A stretch of DNA of 64,000 bases from CF-118 sp035934385 (GTDB taxonomy: Bacteria; Chloroflexota; Dormibacteria; Dormibacterales; Dormibacteraceae): NCBI GenBank assembly GCA_035934385.1, contig DASYXY010000075.1, positions 8,664-72,663 on the forward strand, in the 5' to 3' direction. A program made the position numbers and the translations under genes. Of this stretch, positions 15,882 through 24,391 are shown in pieces (position 1 is the first letter of the stretch; each line of letters starts with the position of its first letter). Below the pieces are notes generated by a model. The model searched no databases. It was not told the origin of the DNA and worked only from the letters and a program-made list of their open reading frames with translations.

Positions 15882-16274
15882 ATGGTCCGCAACCTGCGCT
15901 GGGTTTACGCCGGTTGGTTCGTGCTGATAACGGCCGCGGTGGTGCTGCAGCTGTACCTGGCCGGCTACGGAGTGTTCGCTTTCAACGGCCTGAACGGCTT
16001 TGGGGCGCACTTCGTGGTGGGCGACCTCATCGGCATCGCGATCCTGATCGGGATCGGCCTGGCGTTCGCGGCGCGGGTGCCCTGGAACGCGACGGCCATC
16101 AACGGCGCGCTGGTGGTGCTGATGGTCATCCAGTTCCTGCTGGCGCACACAGGCGTGGCGGTGATCTCGGCGCTGCACATCCTGAACGGGGTGCTGATCC
16201 TTGCCCTCACTGGCTTCCTGACCCGGCGACTCGTGACGCTGGCCAGGGGCGGTGCCCCGGCTCTCGTTAAATAG
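15882..16274 (+). CDS. DUF6220-like four-helix membrane protein
   Basis: A 130-residue membrane protein with four predicted helices: residues 8-28, 45-65, 72-92 and 95-115. Charged residues are confined to the ends and to the RVPWN loop. It starts MVRNLRWVYAGWFVLIT with AGAGGTAGAGGG before the ATG. It resembles DUF6220 proteins by helix pattern and opening; no function is known. It is followed after 12 nt by the iron-sulfur protein gene, so they may be cotranscribed. Confidence 0.7.
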   Translation: MVRNLRWVYAGWFVLITAAVVLQLYLAGYGVFAFNGLNGFGAHFVVGDLIGIAILIGIGLAFAARVPWNATAINGALVVLMVIQFLLAHTGVAVISALHILNGVLILALTGFLTRRLVTLARGGAPALVK

Positions 16275-16286
16275 AGCGCGACGCCA

Positions 16287-16805
16287 ATGCGGAAGGTCTA
16301 CCGGGGCAAGGACATCGAGGTCAGCTTCGACCTCGACAAGTGCGTGCACGTCGGCGAGTGCCTGCGCGGGGCGCCTGGGGTGTTCGACCTCAAGCGGCGT
16401 CCGTGGGTCCTGCCTGACGCCGGCGACGCGGACTCTGTGGCGGAGGTCGTTCTCCGTTGCCCGAGCGGCGCGCTTCAGTTCCGACGCCTCGATGGAGGGC
16501 CGGACGAGGAGCACGAAGGCACGACCGTGACCCCGGTGCTGAACGGCCCGCTGCTGGTCGTCGGCCGGATCGAGGTGCAGCACGAGGATCGGACGATCGA
16601 GGTTCTGCCGCGCGCGACGCTGTGCCGGTGCGGCCAGTCGAACCACAAGCCGTTCTGCGACAACGAGCACCTCAAGATCGGGTTCAAGGCCCCCGGCACG
16701 ATGATGAAGATCCACCTGTCGCCCGTGCGGCCGCGGCTTGACCAGCCCATCAGCAAGGCCGCCGACCCGCGGGCTTCGTCAGACTCGGGCGAGCACCTGG
16801 TCTAG
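16287..16805 (+). CDS. Divergent ferredoxin (Fer4_19) fused to CDGSH iron-sulfur domain
   Basis: A 172-residue Fe-S protein in two parts. Residues 1-70 form a divergent single-cluster ferredoxin (FDLDKCVHVGECLRGAPGVFD then RCPSGAL). Residues 108-135 form a CDGSH-type 2Fe-2S site, LCRCGQSNHKPFCDNEH, with three Cys and one His ligand. CDGSH is degenerate here as CDNEH, but the ligands are kept. Such proteins probably move electrons or clusters. It overlaps the convergent TOPRIM gene by 27 nt. Confidence 0.9.
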   Translation: MRKVYRGKDIEVSFDLDKCVHVGECLRGAPGVFDLKRRPWVLPDAGDADSVAEVVLRCPSGALQFRRLDGGPDEEHEGTTVTPVLNGPLLVVGRIEVQHEDRTIEVLPRATLCRCGQSNHKPFCDNEHLKIGFKAPGTMMKIHLSPVRPRLDQPISKAADPRASSDSGEHLV

Positions 16806-17273
16806 CGGAGGGGGTACGGCGTCCAGGTCGAGCGCCTCGACCATCGCTCGTGCGTACTGCGCCTTGCGGCCCGACTTCGCGGTGATGAATCGCCTGAGGT
16901 GCTGGAGGGTCGACCGGCCTCGCTGAGCCGGCTGCTTCTGCAGGCTCCGTAGGGAGCGCAGCTCGCCCTGCCCCTCGATGACCCGTTCCATGCCTTCGAT
17001 GCCGAGCGCGCGTATGAGCTCGTCCTCCAGGTCGGCGTCGCACACGTAGACCTCGACGCCGAGGCGCGTGAAGACGTCCGCCTGCCTGGCGTCGACCAGC
17101 CCGACGACCTCTCCGTCCTGGCGGTGGTTCTGCAGGAACCGGCGGATGGCGTGCGCGCCGCCGATGGCGACGATCTCGACGCCCTCCGCCGCCAGGTCGC
17201 GGCCGCGCCGGCGCGCCAGCGTTTCCAGCGCGACCCGGTCGCTCTCGCCCTCGACGATCACCATGCGCGACAT
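16779..17273 (-). CDS. Stand-alone TOPRIM domain protein
   Basis: A 164-residue protein beginning MSRMVIVEGESDRVALETLARRRG, which holds the TOPRIM glutamate, then VVGLVDARQ and VYVCDADLEDELIRALG with the acidic DxD-like cluster. This matches the TOPRIM part of OLD-family nucleases without the ATPase. The C-terminal LRRFITAKSGRKAQYARAMVEAL is a conserved helical tail. Its ATG lies inside the end of the alkyltransferase-like gene (16-nt overlap), so the two are coupled. A role in DNA processing is inferred from fold and neighbour. Confidence 0.8.
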   Translation of the reverse strand: MSRMVIVEGESDRVALETLARRRGRDLAAEGVEIVAIGGAHAIRRFLQNHRQDGEVVGLVDARQADVFTRLGVEVYVCDADLEDELIRALGIEGMERVIEGQGELRSLRSLQKQPAQRGRSTLQHLRRFITAKSGRKAQYARAMVEALDLDAVPPPLDQVLARV

Positions 17274-17509
17274 CGCTTCATGTCTACACGATCGCCCTTC
17301 ATGACGACGCCTTCTCTGATCAGGAGCTCGCGCTGGCGCTTGCCCTTCGGGATGCTCCCGTCGGCGTGCACCACGCGCTGCCACGGCACGTTCTCGTTGG
17401 TGGTCGCCAGAACCATGCCGACGAGACGCGGGGCCTCGACATCGATCCGGCCGTAGCTCTGGACCTTGCCCTTCGGGATGAGCCGGATGGTGGCGAGGAT
17501 CGCGGCCAC
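17258..17509 (-). CDS. Alkyltransferase-like (ATL/MGMT-fold) DNA-binding protein
   Basis: An 83-residue protein with the DNA-binding half of O6-alkylguanine-DNA alkyltransferase: IRLIPKGKVQSYGRI, GMVLATTNENVPWQRVVHADGSI. In true MGMT the motif is PCHRV with a reactive Cys; here it is PWQRV. This places it with ATL proteins, which bind alkylated bases and pass them to nucleotide excision repair. GTG at 17509 is the only in-frame start I find. Its 3' end overlaps the TOPRIM gene. Confidence 0.87.
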   Translation of the reverse strand: MAAILATIRLIPKGKVQSYGRIDVEAPRLVGMVLATTNENVPWQRVVHADGSIPKGKRQRELLIREGVVMKGDRVDMKRCRAW

Positions 17510-17537
17510 GCGGTCGGCGTGGCCTGTCGCGCGACGG

Positions 17538-19610
17538 CTAGAGGTGCCCCTCGCAGGTGCCTCCGTCGGCGTTGCTGTTGGTGCCGTCGGGGCAGGTCGT
17601 GTTGGACCACGTGACCTTGTTGAAGTTCGCGCCCGTCGTCGTCGCGCCGGTGAGATCGGCGTTGGTCAGGTTGGCGCCGAGCAGATTGGCGTTGGTGAGG
17701 TCGGCGCCGCGGAGGGCGGCCCCGGTCAGGTTGGCCCGGTTCAGGTTCGCGTTGCTGAGGTCCGCGCCCGCGAGGTTGGCGTTGCTGAAGTTGGTCTCCT
17801 TCAGGTTGCAGCCGGTGAGCGCGGCGCACGACTTACCGGTGACGTTCGCCGACGTATTCAGAGCTGTCACGAAGCCCTCGTGGTCGAGCACGACTCTGAT
17901 CACATAAGCACCCGCCGCCGCGTACGTGTGCGCACCAGAGGCAGCGAACGTGTCGCCCGCGGAAATGATGCCCGACGTCGTGTCGAGCGGCGATCCGTCG
18001 CCCCAGTCGATGCTCGTCACGCTGTAGTCGCTCGCCGCCTCCGCGCCGCCGGCGTCGGTGAACGTCGCCAGGGGAGCGGTGAAGGCGACGCCCGCCGTGG
18101 CTGCCACCGGCACGGGTGTGGCGATGACCACAGCATCGAGGACCAACGCCGGCGTCGTCACGGTCGCGTGGTTGGCAGGGGTGTCGCCGTCGGAGATCGT
18201 CACGGTGACTGTGAAGCCGCCCTCCTCGGCGTAGGTGTGCCCGCCCGTGACGGTGAACGATCCCGCGGTCAATGTGATCGTGCCGGTCGCTGCCGGCGTG
18301 GCGTCACCCCAGTCGATCGTCGCGGTGTAGTCGCCGGGCGTGGCCTGGCCATCGGGATCGGTGAACGTGGCCACGGGGAAGCCTGAGAACGCGCCGCCCT
18401 CGACCGCGTTGAACGTACCAGCGCCGGCGGCGGTGATCGCGGGGTCGCCCGCGATCGTGTCAAACAGGCTGTTCGAAAACGCGGTTCCCGATGACAGCGC
18501 GACCCACCACTGGCCGTTGCTGGGAATGAAGCCCGCGAGGTCCGTGCGCCCGTCGCCGTTGAAGTCGCCGGCGCGCACGACCCACGTGAACGAAGTGCTC
18601 CAGGTCGTCCATAACGTGTTGCTGAAGCCAGAGCCTGTGCTCACACCCACCCACCAATCACCGGTCGAGGCGTCGCGGCCGGCGATATCTGCCTTGCCGT
18701 CGCCGTTGAAGTCGCCGACGCTGACCCCGATCCAGGTCACGCTCGTGCTCCAGGTATCCCAGAGGGTGGTGGTGAACTTGACACCGTTGGAAACACCAAC
18801 CCACCACTGGCCGAGCGATAGCGCGCGGCCCGCGATGTCGGTCTTACCGTCGCCGTTGAAATCGCCGACGTTGACGTCGACCCAGGTGACCCCGGTCCCC
18901 CAGGTCGCCCACAGCGAGCTCGTGAAGCCGCCAGCGCCCGTGTTGATGCCCACCCACCACTGGCCGAGCGACAGGGCGCGGCCGGCGATGTCGGGCAGAC
19001 CGTCACCGTTGAAGTCGCCGACGTGCACGTCCACCCAGGTCACCCCGGTGCTCCACGTGGCCCAGAGGGTGTTGGAGAACCCGGAGCCGGACGACAGCCC
19101 GACCCACCACTGGCCGAGCGACAGGGCCCGGCCGATGATGTCCGACTTTCCGTCGTGGTTGAAGTCGGCCACGTTGATGTCGACCCAGGTGAGGGACGAG
19201 TTCCAGGTGGTCCACAGCGTGGTCTTGAAGCTCGTGCCGGTCGACAGTCCGACCCACCACTGGCCGGTGAGCGGATCGAAGCCGGCGATGTCGGTCTTGC
19301 CGTCGCCGTTGAAATCTCCCGTCCTGACGACCCACGGCACCGACGAGCTCCACGTTGCCCAGACGGTGGACGGAAAAGCGCTGCCCGACGAGGTGCCGAC
19401 GAGCCACTGTCCCGTGGTCGTGTCGAAGCCCGCGACGTCGGTCTTGCCATCGCCGTTGAAGTCGCCTGTGACGATCGGCGACCAGGTGGTCGACGGGTTC
19501 CAGGCGGCATGCGCGGCGAGGGGCTGGACCAGGGGCGCTGCTGCGGCGGCGACCAGGCAGGCGGCCGCCAGCGCCGACTTCAGCCAGCCTCCCCTTGGCA
19601 ATGTGCGCAA
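17538..19610 (-). CDS. Secreted FG-GAP / PKD-like / pentapeptide-repeat protein
   Basis: A 690-residue exported protein. A signal peptide (LKSALAAACLVAAAAAPLVQPLAAHAA) leads into seven FG-GAP/VCBS units of about 50 residues. Each has a calcium-type DFNGDGKTD loop followed by GQWWVG. Next come two PKD-like or bacterial Ig-like domains with FTDPDG, DWGDATPA and DWGDGSPL. The C-terminus has about a dozen A(N/D)LxG pentapeptide repeats and a final Cys pair. The FG-GAP part probably forms a beta-propeller for surface or matrix binding. The TTG start at 19610 gives the complete signal peptide. The combination of three repeat types is unusual. Confidence 0.88.
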   Translation of the reverse strand: MRTLPRGGWLKSALAAACLVAAAAAPLVQPLAAHAAWNPSTTWSPIVTGDFNGDGKTDVAGFDTTTGQWLVGTSSGSAFPSTVWATWSSSVPWVVRTGDFNGDGKTDIAGFDPLTGQWWVGLSTGTSFKTTLWTTWNSSLTWVDINVADFNHDGKSDIIGRALSLGQWWVGLSSGSGFSNTLWATWSTGVTWVDVHVGDFNGDGLPDIAGRALSLGQWWVGINTGAGGFTSSLWATWGTGVTWVDVNVGDFNGDGKTDIAGRALSLGQWWVGVSNGVKFTTTLWDTWSTSVTWIGVSVGDFNGDGKADIAGRDASTGDWWVGVSTGSGFSNTLWTTWSTSFTWVVRAGDFNGDGRTDLAGFIPSNGQWWVALSSGTAFSNSLFDTIAGDPAITAAGAGTFNAVEGGAFSGFPVATFTDPDGQATPGDYTATIDWGDATPAATGTITLTAGSFTVTGGHTYAEEGGFTVTVTISDGDTPANHATVTTPALVLDAVVIATPVPVAATAGVAFTAPLATFTDAGGAEAASDYSVTSIDWGDGSPLDTTSGIISAGDTFAASGAHTYAAAGAYVIRVVLDHEGFVTALNTSANVTGKSCAALTGCNLKETNFSNANLAGADLSNANLNRANLTGAALRGADLTNANLLGANLTNADLTGATTTGANFNKVTWSNTTCPDGTNSNADGGTCEGHL
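18460..19480. repeat. Tandem ~150-bp repeats encoding FG-GAP units
   Basis: Seven diverged copies of a ~150-bp unit inside the secreted protein gene, marked by recurring GTCGCCGTTGAAGTCGCC (minus-strand coding). Adjacent copies with GRALSLGQWWVG are nearly identical, suggesting recent duplication or conversion and a hotspot for copy-number change. Confidence 0.75.
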
Positions 19611-19674
19611 AATCTACACCCGCTCGGAACAATCGCCCGGCGTTAGGTAATACGTACCTACCGGCCGACCAGAC

Positions 19675-19687
19675 TACTGTTCGCCTG
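19675..19687 (+). promoter_or_regulatory. Leaderless -10 box of the glycosyltransferase gene
   Basis: TACTGT (19675-19680) followed by 7 nt and the ATG at 19688, no Shine-Dalgarno. No clear -35. Confidence 0.45.
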
Positions 19688-21145
19688 ATGCGGCCGCCTC
19701 CGGCACGGATTCTGTACGGAGTAGCGGTGACTGCTGTGGTCGTGCTGCACCTCGCGACCAACGGGAACCTTGGCTTCCACACCGACGAGCTGTACTACCT
19801 CGACTGCGGCAGGCATCCGGCCTTCGGCTACGTCGACTTTCCGCCGGTGGTGCCGCTGCTCGCGCGGATCGAGACGAGCCTGCTCGGCGTAAGCCCGTGG
19901 TCTCTGCGCGTCCTCCCCACCCTGCTCGGCGGCGCCATGATCGCGCTCTCGGGCCTGTACGTGCGCAAGCTCGGCGGCTCGCTGCTCTACCAGGCGATCG
20001 GGTTGTTCATCGCCGTCACCGCGGCCTACTTCCTCGGCGCGAACTGGGTGTTCCAGACCGTGACCTTCGACGAGTTCACATGGATGGTCTCGCTGTACTG
20101 GTTCCTGTGCGTCCTGGTCGATGGCAAGCCGCGGCACTGGATCTATCTCGGCATCTCCGTCGGCGTCGGCCTCGAGACGAAGTTCACCATCCTCGGTCTC
20201 ATCGCGGGCATCGGCCTCGCCATACTGCTCACTCCATCGCTGCGCGCGGCGCTGCGCACGAGGTACCCGTGGATCGGCGCGGGCATCGCGCTCTTGATCT
20301 GGACGCCGAACATCGCATGGCAGGTCGCCGAGGGCTTCCCAACGCTGGCCTACGTCACCAATCACCAGGGTTCAGGCGGCGGTCCGCTGGTCTATCTCAT
20401 CGACATCGGCGTGTATCTCTTCTTCCTTATTCCTATATGGGCAGCGGGCTTCGTGTTCCTGTTTCGCGACCCGAAGCTGCGGCCGATCGGAATCGCGTGC
20501 TCGTTCCCGTTGATCGCCTTTCTCTTCGTGGGCAAGGCGTACTACGCCGTGGGCGGCGTGCCGATCGTCCTGGCCCAGGGCGTGCTGGCGCTCTCGCGTA
20601 TCCAGCGCCCGAGGCTGCGCGGCGGACTCCAGATCGCCGCCGCCGTCGCGTGCGTGCTCCAGTTCGTGACGTTCGCCCAGCTCACCCTCCCGATCACGCC
20701 GCCCGACCGCATCCACGCCCTGGGCCTCGACGCGCAGAACGAGCTGTTCGCCGACAGCGTGGGATGGGAGGACGTCGCGCACCAGGTCGAGCAGATCTAC
20801 GCCGGCCTGCCCTACAGCGAACGGGGCGGCACGGTCATCATCTCCGCCTACTACGGCGTGCCCGGAGCGCTCGCGATCTACGGCGATCCGAAAACGCTTC
20901 CCGCGGTCGTGAGCCCGCAGCTGAGCGACTGGTACTGGCTGCCGACCAACCTCAGAGCCGACTACGCGCTGATGGTCGACTACCAGCCTTCGGACGTGAC
21001 CTTCATGTGCGACTCGCCGCAGCTCATCGCGCACCTCACGGTGCCTTACGGCGTGAAAGGTCTCGAGCAGGGAGCCCCGGTCACGCTGTGCAGCCTCGAG
21101 GGTCCGATCTCAGGCTACTGGGGACGGCTTAAGGACTTCGCCTGA
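19688..21145 (+). CDS. GT39-type (ArnT/PMT-like) membrane glycosyltransferase
   Basis: A 485-residue multi-spanning enzyme that transfers sugars from polyprenyl-phosphate donors on the outer side of the membrane. The first loop after helix 1 has FHTDELYYLDCGRHPAFGYVDFPP; the acidic DE pair is the expected catalytic/metal region of GT-C enzymes. It is followed by about nine membrane helices and a short C-terminal extracytoplasmic domain (YYGVPGALAIYGDP). The ATG at 19688 is supported by the -10 box. Target unknown. Its end overlaps the convergent histidine kinase gene by 36 nt. Confidence 0.88.
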   Translation: MRPPPARILYGVAVTAVVVLHLATNGNLGFHTDELYYLDCGRHPAFGYVDFPPVVPLLARIETSLLGVSPWSLRVLPTLLGGAMIALSGLYVRKLGGSLLYQAIGLFIAVTAAYFLGANWVFQTVTFDEFTWMVSLYWFLCVLVDGKPRHWIYLGISVGVGLETKFTILGLIAGIGLAILLTPSLRAALRTRYPWIGAGIALLIWTPNIAWQVAEGFPTLAYVTNHQGSGGGPLVYLIDIGVYLFFLIPIWAAGFVFLFRDPKLRPIGIACSFPLIAFLFVGKAYYAVGGVPIVLAQGVLALSRIQRPRLRGGLQIAAAVACVLQFVTFAQLTLPITPPDRIHALGLDAQNELFADSVGWEDVAHQVEQIYAGLPYSERGGTVIISAYYGVPGALAIYGDPKTLPAVVSPQLSDWYWLPTNLRADYALMVDYQPSDVTFMCDSPQLIAHLTVPYGVKGLEQGAPVTLCSLEGPISGYWGRLKDFA

Positions 21146-21916
21146 AACCGGGAGGAAGAGGTTCAGCTCGGCTGAACCGTCGGGGTAGCGCTCGATGGAT
21201 ACGCGCCCGTCGTGCAGCTCGACGATGACCCTTGAGATCGCGAGCCCAAGCCCGGCGCCCATGATGCTGCTCGGCCGCTTCTCATAGCGCTCGTATCGCC
21301 CGAAGAGCCAGTCGTCAAACGACGGAGCGCGCATCGAGTCGGAGCGCACTCCCATCCGTATCCGGCGATCGACCAGCTCGCTCGTGATGCTCACCTTCGA
21401 CTTGGCGGTCGCCTTGGCCCGGGCGAAAGTGACGAAGTTGTCGAGGGCTTGCGCCAGCCGGTCGGGATCGCCGGCGATGGGAGGGATCGCGGGATCCAGC
21501 TGCAGCGCAATCGGGGGGACCGGCTGGCGCACGAGTTGGTTGGCGACGACATCGTTCGCGATCGCATTCAGGTCGATCTTTCGCCTGGGCAGCGCGACCT
21601 GGCGCGTTTCCAGACGATTGAGGTCAAACATCTGGCCGATCATCCGGTCGATGCGTTGCGCTCCGTCGAAGATGTCGGACGCGGCGCGTCGAATCTCTTC
21701 ATCGGAAAGGCCGCCGTCACGGATGAGCTCGCTCCAGCCCTGGATGCCGACCAGCGCCGACCTCGTCTCGTGGCTGACCATCGACGCGAAGCCGGCGATC
21801 ATCCGGTTGAGGTGCTCGAGCGACGCCAGGTGCGCGACCGCCTCGCCGTGGTCGCCGTCGGGCGTCGGGGCCAGCCGGACCGTGACCGGCTCGAGCCGGC
21901 TGGTCTTCGTCTTCAC
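21110..21916 (-). CDS. Soluble histidine kinase, degenerate ATPase domain
   Basis: A 268-residue sensor-less kinase. HisKA residues 36-105 hold the phosphoacceptor in MVSHETRSALVGIQGWSELI. The ATPase domain has an N-box-like ALDNFVTFARAKA and G-box GAGLGLAISRVIVELHDGRV, but a long part between them is divergent and the usual DTG motif is not obvious. It has no membrane segment, so it probably responds through partners. The ATG overlaps the stop of the REC gene (ATGA 21916-21913). Third enzyme of an operon with the kinase-REC-HD-GYP protein. Confidence 0.87.
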   Translation of the reverse strand: MKTKTSRLEPVTVRLAPTPDGDHGEAVAHLASLEHLNRMIAGFASMVSHETRSALVGIQGWSELIRDGGLSDEEIRRAASDIFDGAQRIDRMIGQMFDLNRLETRQVALPRRKIDLNAIANDVVANQLVRQPVPPIALQLDPAIPPIAGDPDRLAQALDNFVTFARAKATAKSKVSITSELVDRRIRMGVRSDSMRAPSFDDWLFGRYERYEKRPSSIMGAGLGLAISRVIVELHDGRVSIERYPDGSAELNLFLPVSGEVLKPSPVA

Positions 21917-22311
21917 GCGCTGACCGAATCCGGTCTGCTCTGGTTCAAGACCGCGCGCAGCTCTTCGCTCAGCGTCCTGGTGTCGATGGGTTTGGAGAGA
22001 TAGCTCGCGCAGCCCGCTGCCATCGCCCGCTCGCGATCGCCGCGCATGGCGTGCGACGTCAGCGCCACGATCGGTACCCCGGCCGCTTCAGGAACCGACT
22101 TCAGCGACTGCGCAAAGGTGAGGCCGTCCATGCCGGGCAGCTGCACGTCCATGAGGATGAGGTCCGGCCGGCGCGCCTTGAGGCTGACCAGCGCGTCCTC
22201 GGCGCTGTCCGCGACTTCAGTGTCGAACCCGTCGCGTCCCAGCAACGCCGTCGTCAGCATCTGGTTCGCGGCGTTGTCCTCGACCACGAGGATGTACGGC
22301 TGTTTGCTCAC
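21913..22311 (-). CDS. Single-domain response regulator (REC)
   Basis: A 132-residue CheY-like receiver starting VSKQPYILVVEDNAANQMLTTALL. The acidic pair is E-D in VVEDN, the phosphoacceptor Asp is in LILMDVQLPGMDG, the Thr/Ser in VALTSHAM and the Lys in YLSKPID. The GTG at 22311 overlaps the upstream stop (GTGA). No output domain, so it likely shuttles phosphoryl groups between the adjacent histidine kinase and the receiver in the fusion protein. Confidence 0.93.
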   Translation of the reverse strand: MSKQPYILVVEDNAANQMLTTALLGRDGFDTEVADSAEDALVSLKARRPDLILMDVQLPGMDGLTFAQSLKSVPEAAGVPIVALTSHAMRGDRERAMAAGCASYLSKPIDTRTLSEELRAVLNQSRPDSVSA

Positions 22312-24158
22312 GCCGCCGTCGGGCCCCCGAAGTTCGTCAGCTCGGCCAGGAAGAGCGAAACCAGGTCTGGGTCCCACTGCTTGCCGGCGCCGGCCTGCAG
22401 GATGCGCACCGTCTCCTGGATGGAGCGGCCGGCGCGATACGGGCGGTCGCTCACCATCGAGTCGTAGGCGTCGCAAACCGCGACGACGCGTGCGTGAATC
22501 GGGATTTCCCGCCCGCTCAAGCCGCCGGGGTAGCCACGGCCGTCAAACCACTCGTGGTGGTGCCGGATCGTGGGCAGGAGGTCGACCGTCGAGCGCAGCG
22601 GGCGCACGATCTCGACGCCGATCTGCGGGTGCTCGCGAACCTTCATGAGCTCCTGCGCGTCGAGCGGTCCTGGCTTGGAGAGGATCGAGTCATGGACCCC
22701 GATCTTGCCCACGTCGTGCAGCAGCGCGCCGCGGTAGAGCTGGTCGAGCTCCTCGTTCTTCATCCCGAGCCGCGAGCCGATGAGCCTCGCCGCGTCCGCG
22801 ACGCGGCGCACGTGCCGGCTGGTGTGAGCCTCCTTCGCCTCGACCGCCGCGGCAAGCGCGAAGATGACCTGCTCGGCGTTGTCGAGCTTGTCGTAGAGGG
22901 CCTTGAGCCGCAGCGACGACTTGACGCGGGCAATCAGCTCGATGCGCTCGACGGGCTTCGACATGAAATCGTCTGCCCCCGACTCGAGCGCGGTGACGCG
23001 GTCGCCGACGCTGTTCAGCGAGGTGATCATCACGACCGGGATCAGGCTGCGATTGGGATCCGCCTTGATGCGCCGGCACACCTCGTGGCCGTCCATCCCG
23101 GGCATCTGGATGTCGAGGAGCACGAGGTCTGGCGCCCGGTGGTTGACGGCCGCCAGCGCGGACGGCCCGTCTTCTGCCAGGCGAACCTCGCACTCGACGC
23201 CGGCGAGGCACGCCTCGATGAGCTCGCGGTTGGCCGCGCCGTCGTCCACCACGAGCACCGACGGCAGCCTCTTGATGGGTCCGCTCGGTGGCCGCGGCGA
23301 GGAGACGGCGGCCACGGCCGGCTCTGACAGTCCGGCCGTGGGCCATGCCGCGGGGGTCAAGGCAGAGATGAACTCGGCCGCGGTCGCGAAGCGCTCCTCC
23401 GGCGACTTGGCGAGCGCGATCCGCAATGCATCCTCGACGTGGCGCGAAAGCTCGCCGCGAAGCTCGTGCACCGCGGGCATGGCCTTGTTGAGGTGCGACA
23501 GCAGCACCGCTGCGGGAGTGTCGGCCACAAACGGGACGCGACCGGTGAGCATCTCGTAGGCGACGATCGCGAACGAGTAGATGTCGGACGGAGGCCCGAT
23601 GGGTTCGCCGCCCGCCTGCTCTGGCGACATGTACTCGGGCGTGCCCATCACGATGCCGCTCGCGGTGATGCGGTGAACTGACTCCGCCAGCTTGGCCAGA
23701 CCGAAGTCGGCGAGCACCGGTGTGCCGTCGCGGTGCAGCAGGATGTTCGACGGCTTGATGTCGCGGTGGAGAACGCCGTTCCTGTGTGCGTAGTCCAGCG
23801 CGTCGGCGATCGGCTTCAGCAGACCGACCGTCTCGTGGATGTCGATCCTACTGCCGAGCCTGTCGGCGAGCGTGCCGCCGCTCACGAGCTCGAGCACGAG
23901 GTAGGCGATGCCGCGCTCCTGGCCGAAGTCGTAGACGGTGAGGATGTTCGGGTGGCGTAGGCGCGCGACCGACAGCGCCTCCTGCTGGAAGCGCTCGCGG
24001 TACTCCTCCTCCTCGGCGAAGAACTCGGGCAGCACCTTGATGGCCACGTAGCGGTCGAGGGCGGCGTGGTAGGCCTTGTAGACCGTGGCCATACCGCCGC
24101 GACCGATGCGCTCGACGACGCGGTAGGGACCAAGCTGGACGCCTGGGCCGAGGCTCAT
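22308..24158 (-). CDS. Ser/Thr kinase - REC - HD-GYP fusion protein
   Basis: A 616-residue three-part signalling protein. Residues 12-275 are a Hanks kinase: glycine loop GRGGMATVY, Lys41 in VAIK, HRDIKPSN, DFG and MSPEQ are all intact. Residues 300-420 are a receiver with VVDDGAANRELIEA and acceptor Asp in LLDIQMPGMDG. Residues 430-600 are an HD-GYP domain with HDVGKIG, HHEWFDGRGYPGGLSG and HARVVAVCDAYDSM, so c-di-GMP phosphodiesterase activity is expected. There is no membrane segment after the kinase, unlike PknB types. The operon also supplies a REC protein, a histidine kinase and a 47-residue membrane peptide. Confidence 0.93.
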   Translation of the reverse strand: MSLGPGVQLGPYRVVERIGRGGMATVYKAYHAALDRYVAIKVLPEFFAEEEEYRERFQQEALSVARLRHPNILTVYDFGQERGIAYLVLELVSGGTLADRLGSRIDIHETVGLLKPIADALDYAHRNGVLHRDIKPSNILLHRDGTPVLADFGLAKLAESVHRITASGIVMGTPEYMSPEQAGGEPIGPPSDIYSFAIVAYEMLTGRVPFVADTPAAVLLSHLNKAMPAVHELRGELSRHVEDALRIALAKSPEERFATAAEFISALTPAAWPTAGLSEPAVAAVSSPRPPSGPIKRLPSVLVVDDGAANRELIEACLAGVECEVRLAEDGPSALAAVNHRAPDLVLLDIQMPGMDGHEVCRRIKADPNRSLIPVVMITSLNSVGDRVTALESGADDFMSKPVERIELIARVKSSLRLKALYDKLDNAEQVIFALAAAVEAKEAHTSRHVRRVADAARLIGSRLGMKNEELDQLYRGALLHDVGKIGVHDSILSKPGPLDAQELMKVREHPQIGVEIVRPLRSTVDLLPTIRHHHEWFDGRGYPGGLSGREIPIHARVVAVCDAYDSMVSDRPYRAGRSIQETVRILQAGAGKQWDPDLVSLFLAELTNFGGPTAA

Positions 24159-24298
24159 CGCAAACCGCCGGCAAGGAAGACCCCGGCCAGGACGGGCGGG
24201 ACCGCCGTGAGCGCGGCCGCGACCGCGATCACCAGGGCCAGGACCCCGGCCCTGCCCCGCGCCAGAACGACGACCCCTTCCTGACTTGACCCCAGCAT
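24155..24298 (-). CDS. Small single-span membrane protein before the kinase fusion
   Basis: A 47-residue ORF, MLGSSQEGVVVLARGRAGVL followed by a hydrophobic helix (ALVIAVAAALTAVPPVLAGVFLAGG) and a terminal LR. GAGGAG lies just upstream of the ATG, and its stop overlaps the kinase start (ATGA at 24158-24155). Good translation signals support a real gene. It might anchor or tune the soluble kinase fusion at the membrane; no family is recognised. Confidence 0.65.
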   Translation of the reverse strand: MLGSSQEGVVVLARGRAGVLALVIAVAAALTAVPPVLAGVFLAGGLR

Positions 24299-24391
24299 TG
24301 AATCTCCTCGCGCCCCCAGCGGCGACAATTCGAAGATATTCGGCGCGGAGCCTGAACGAGGTTGTCTAGTGGTGTAAATCAGTGATACCGG

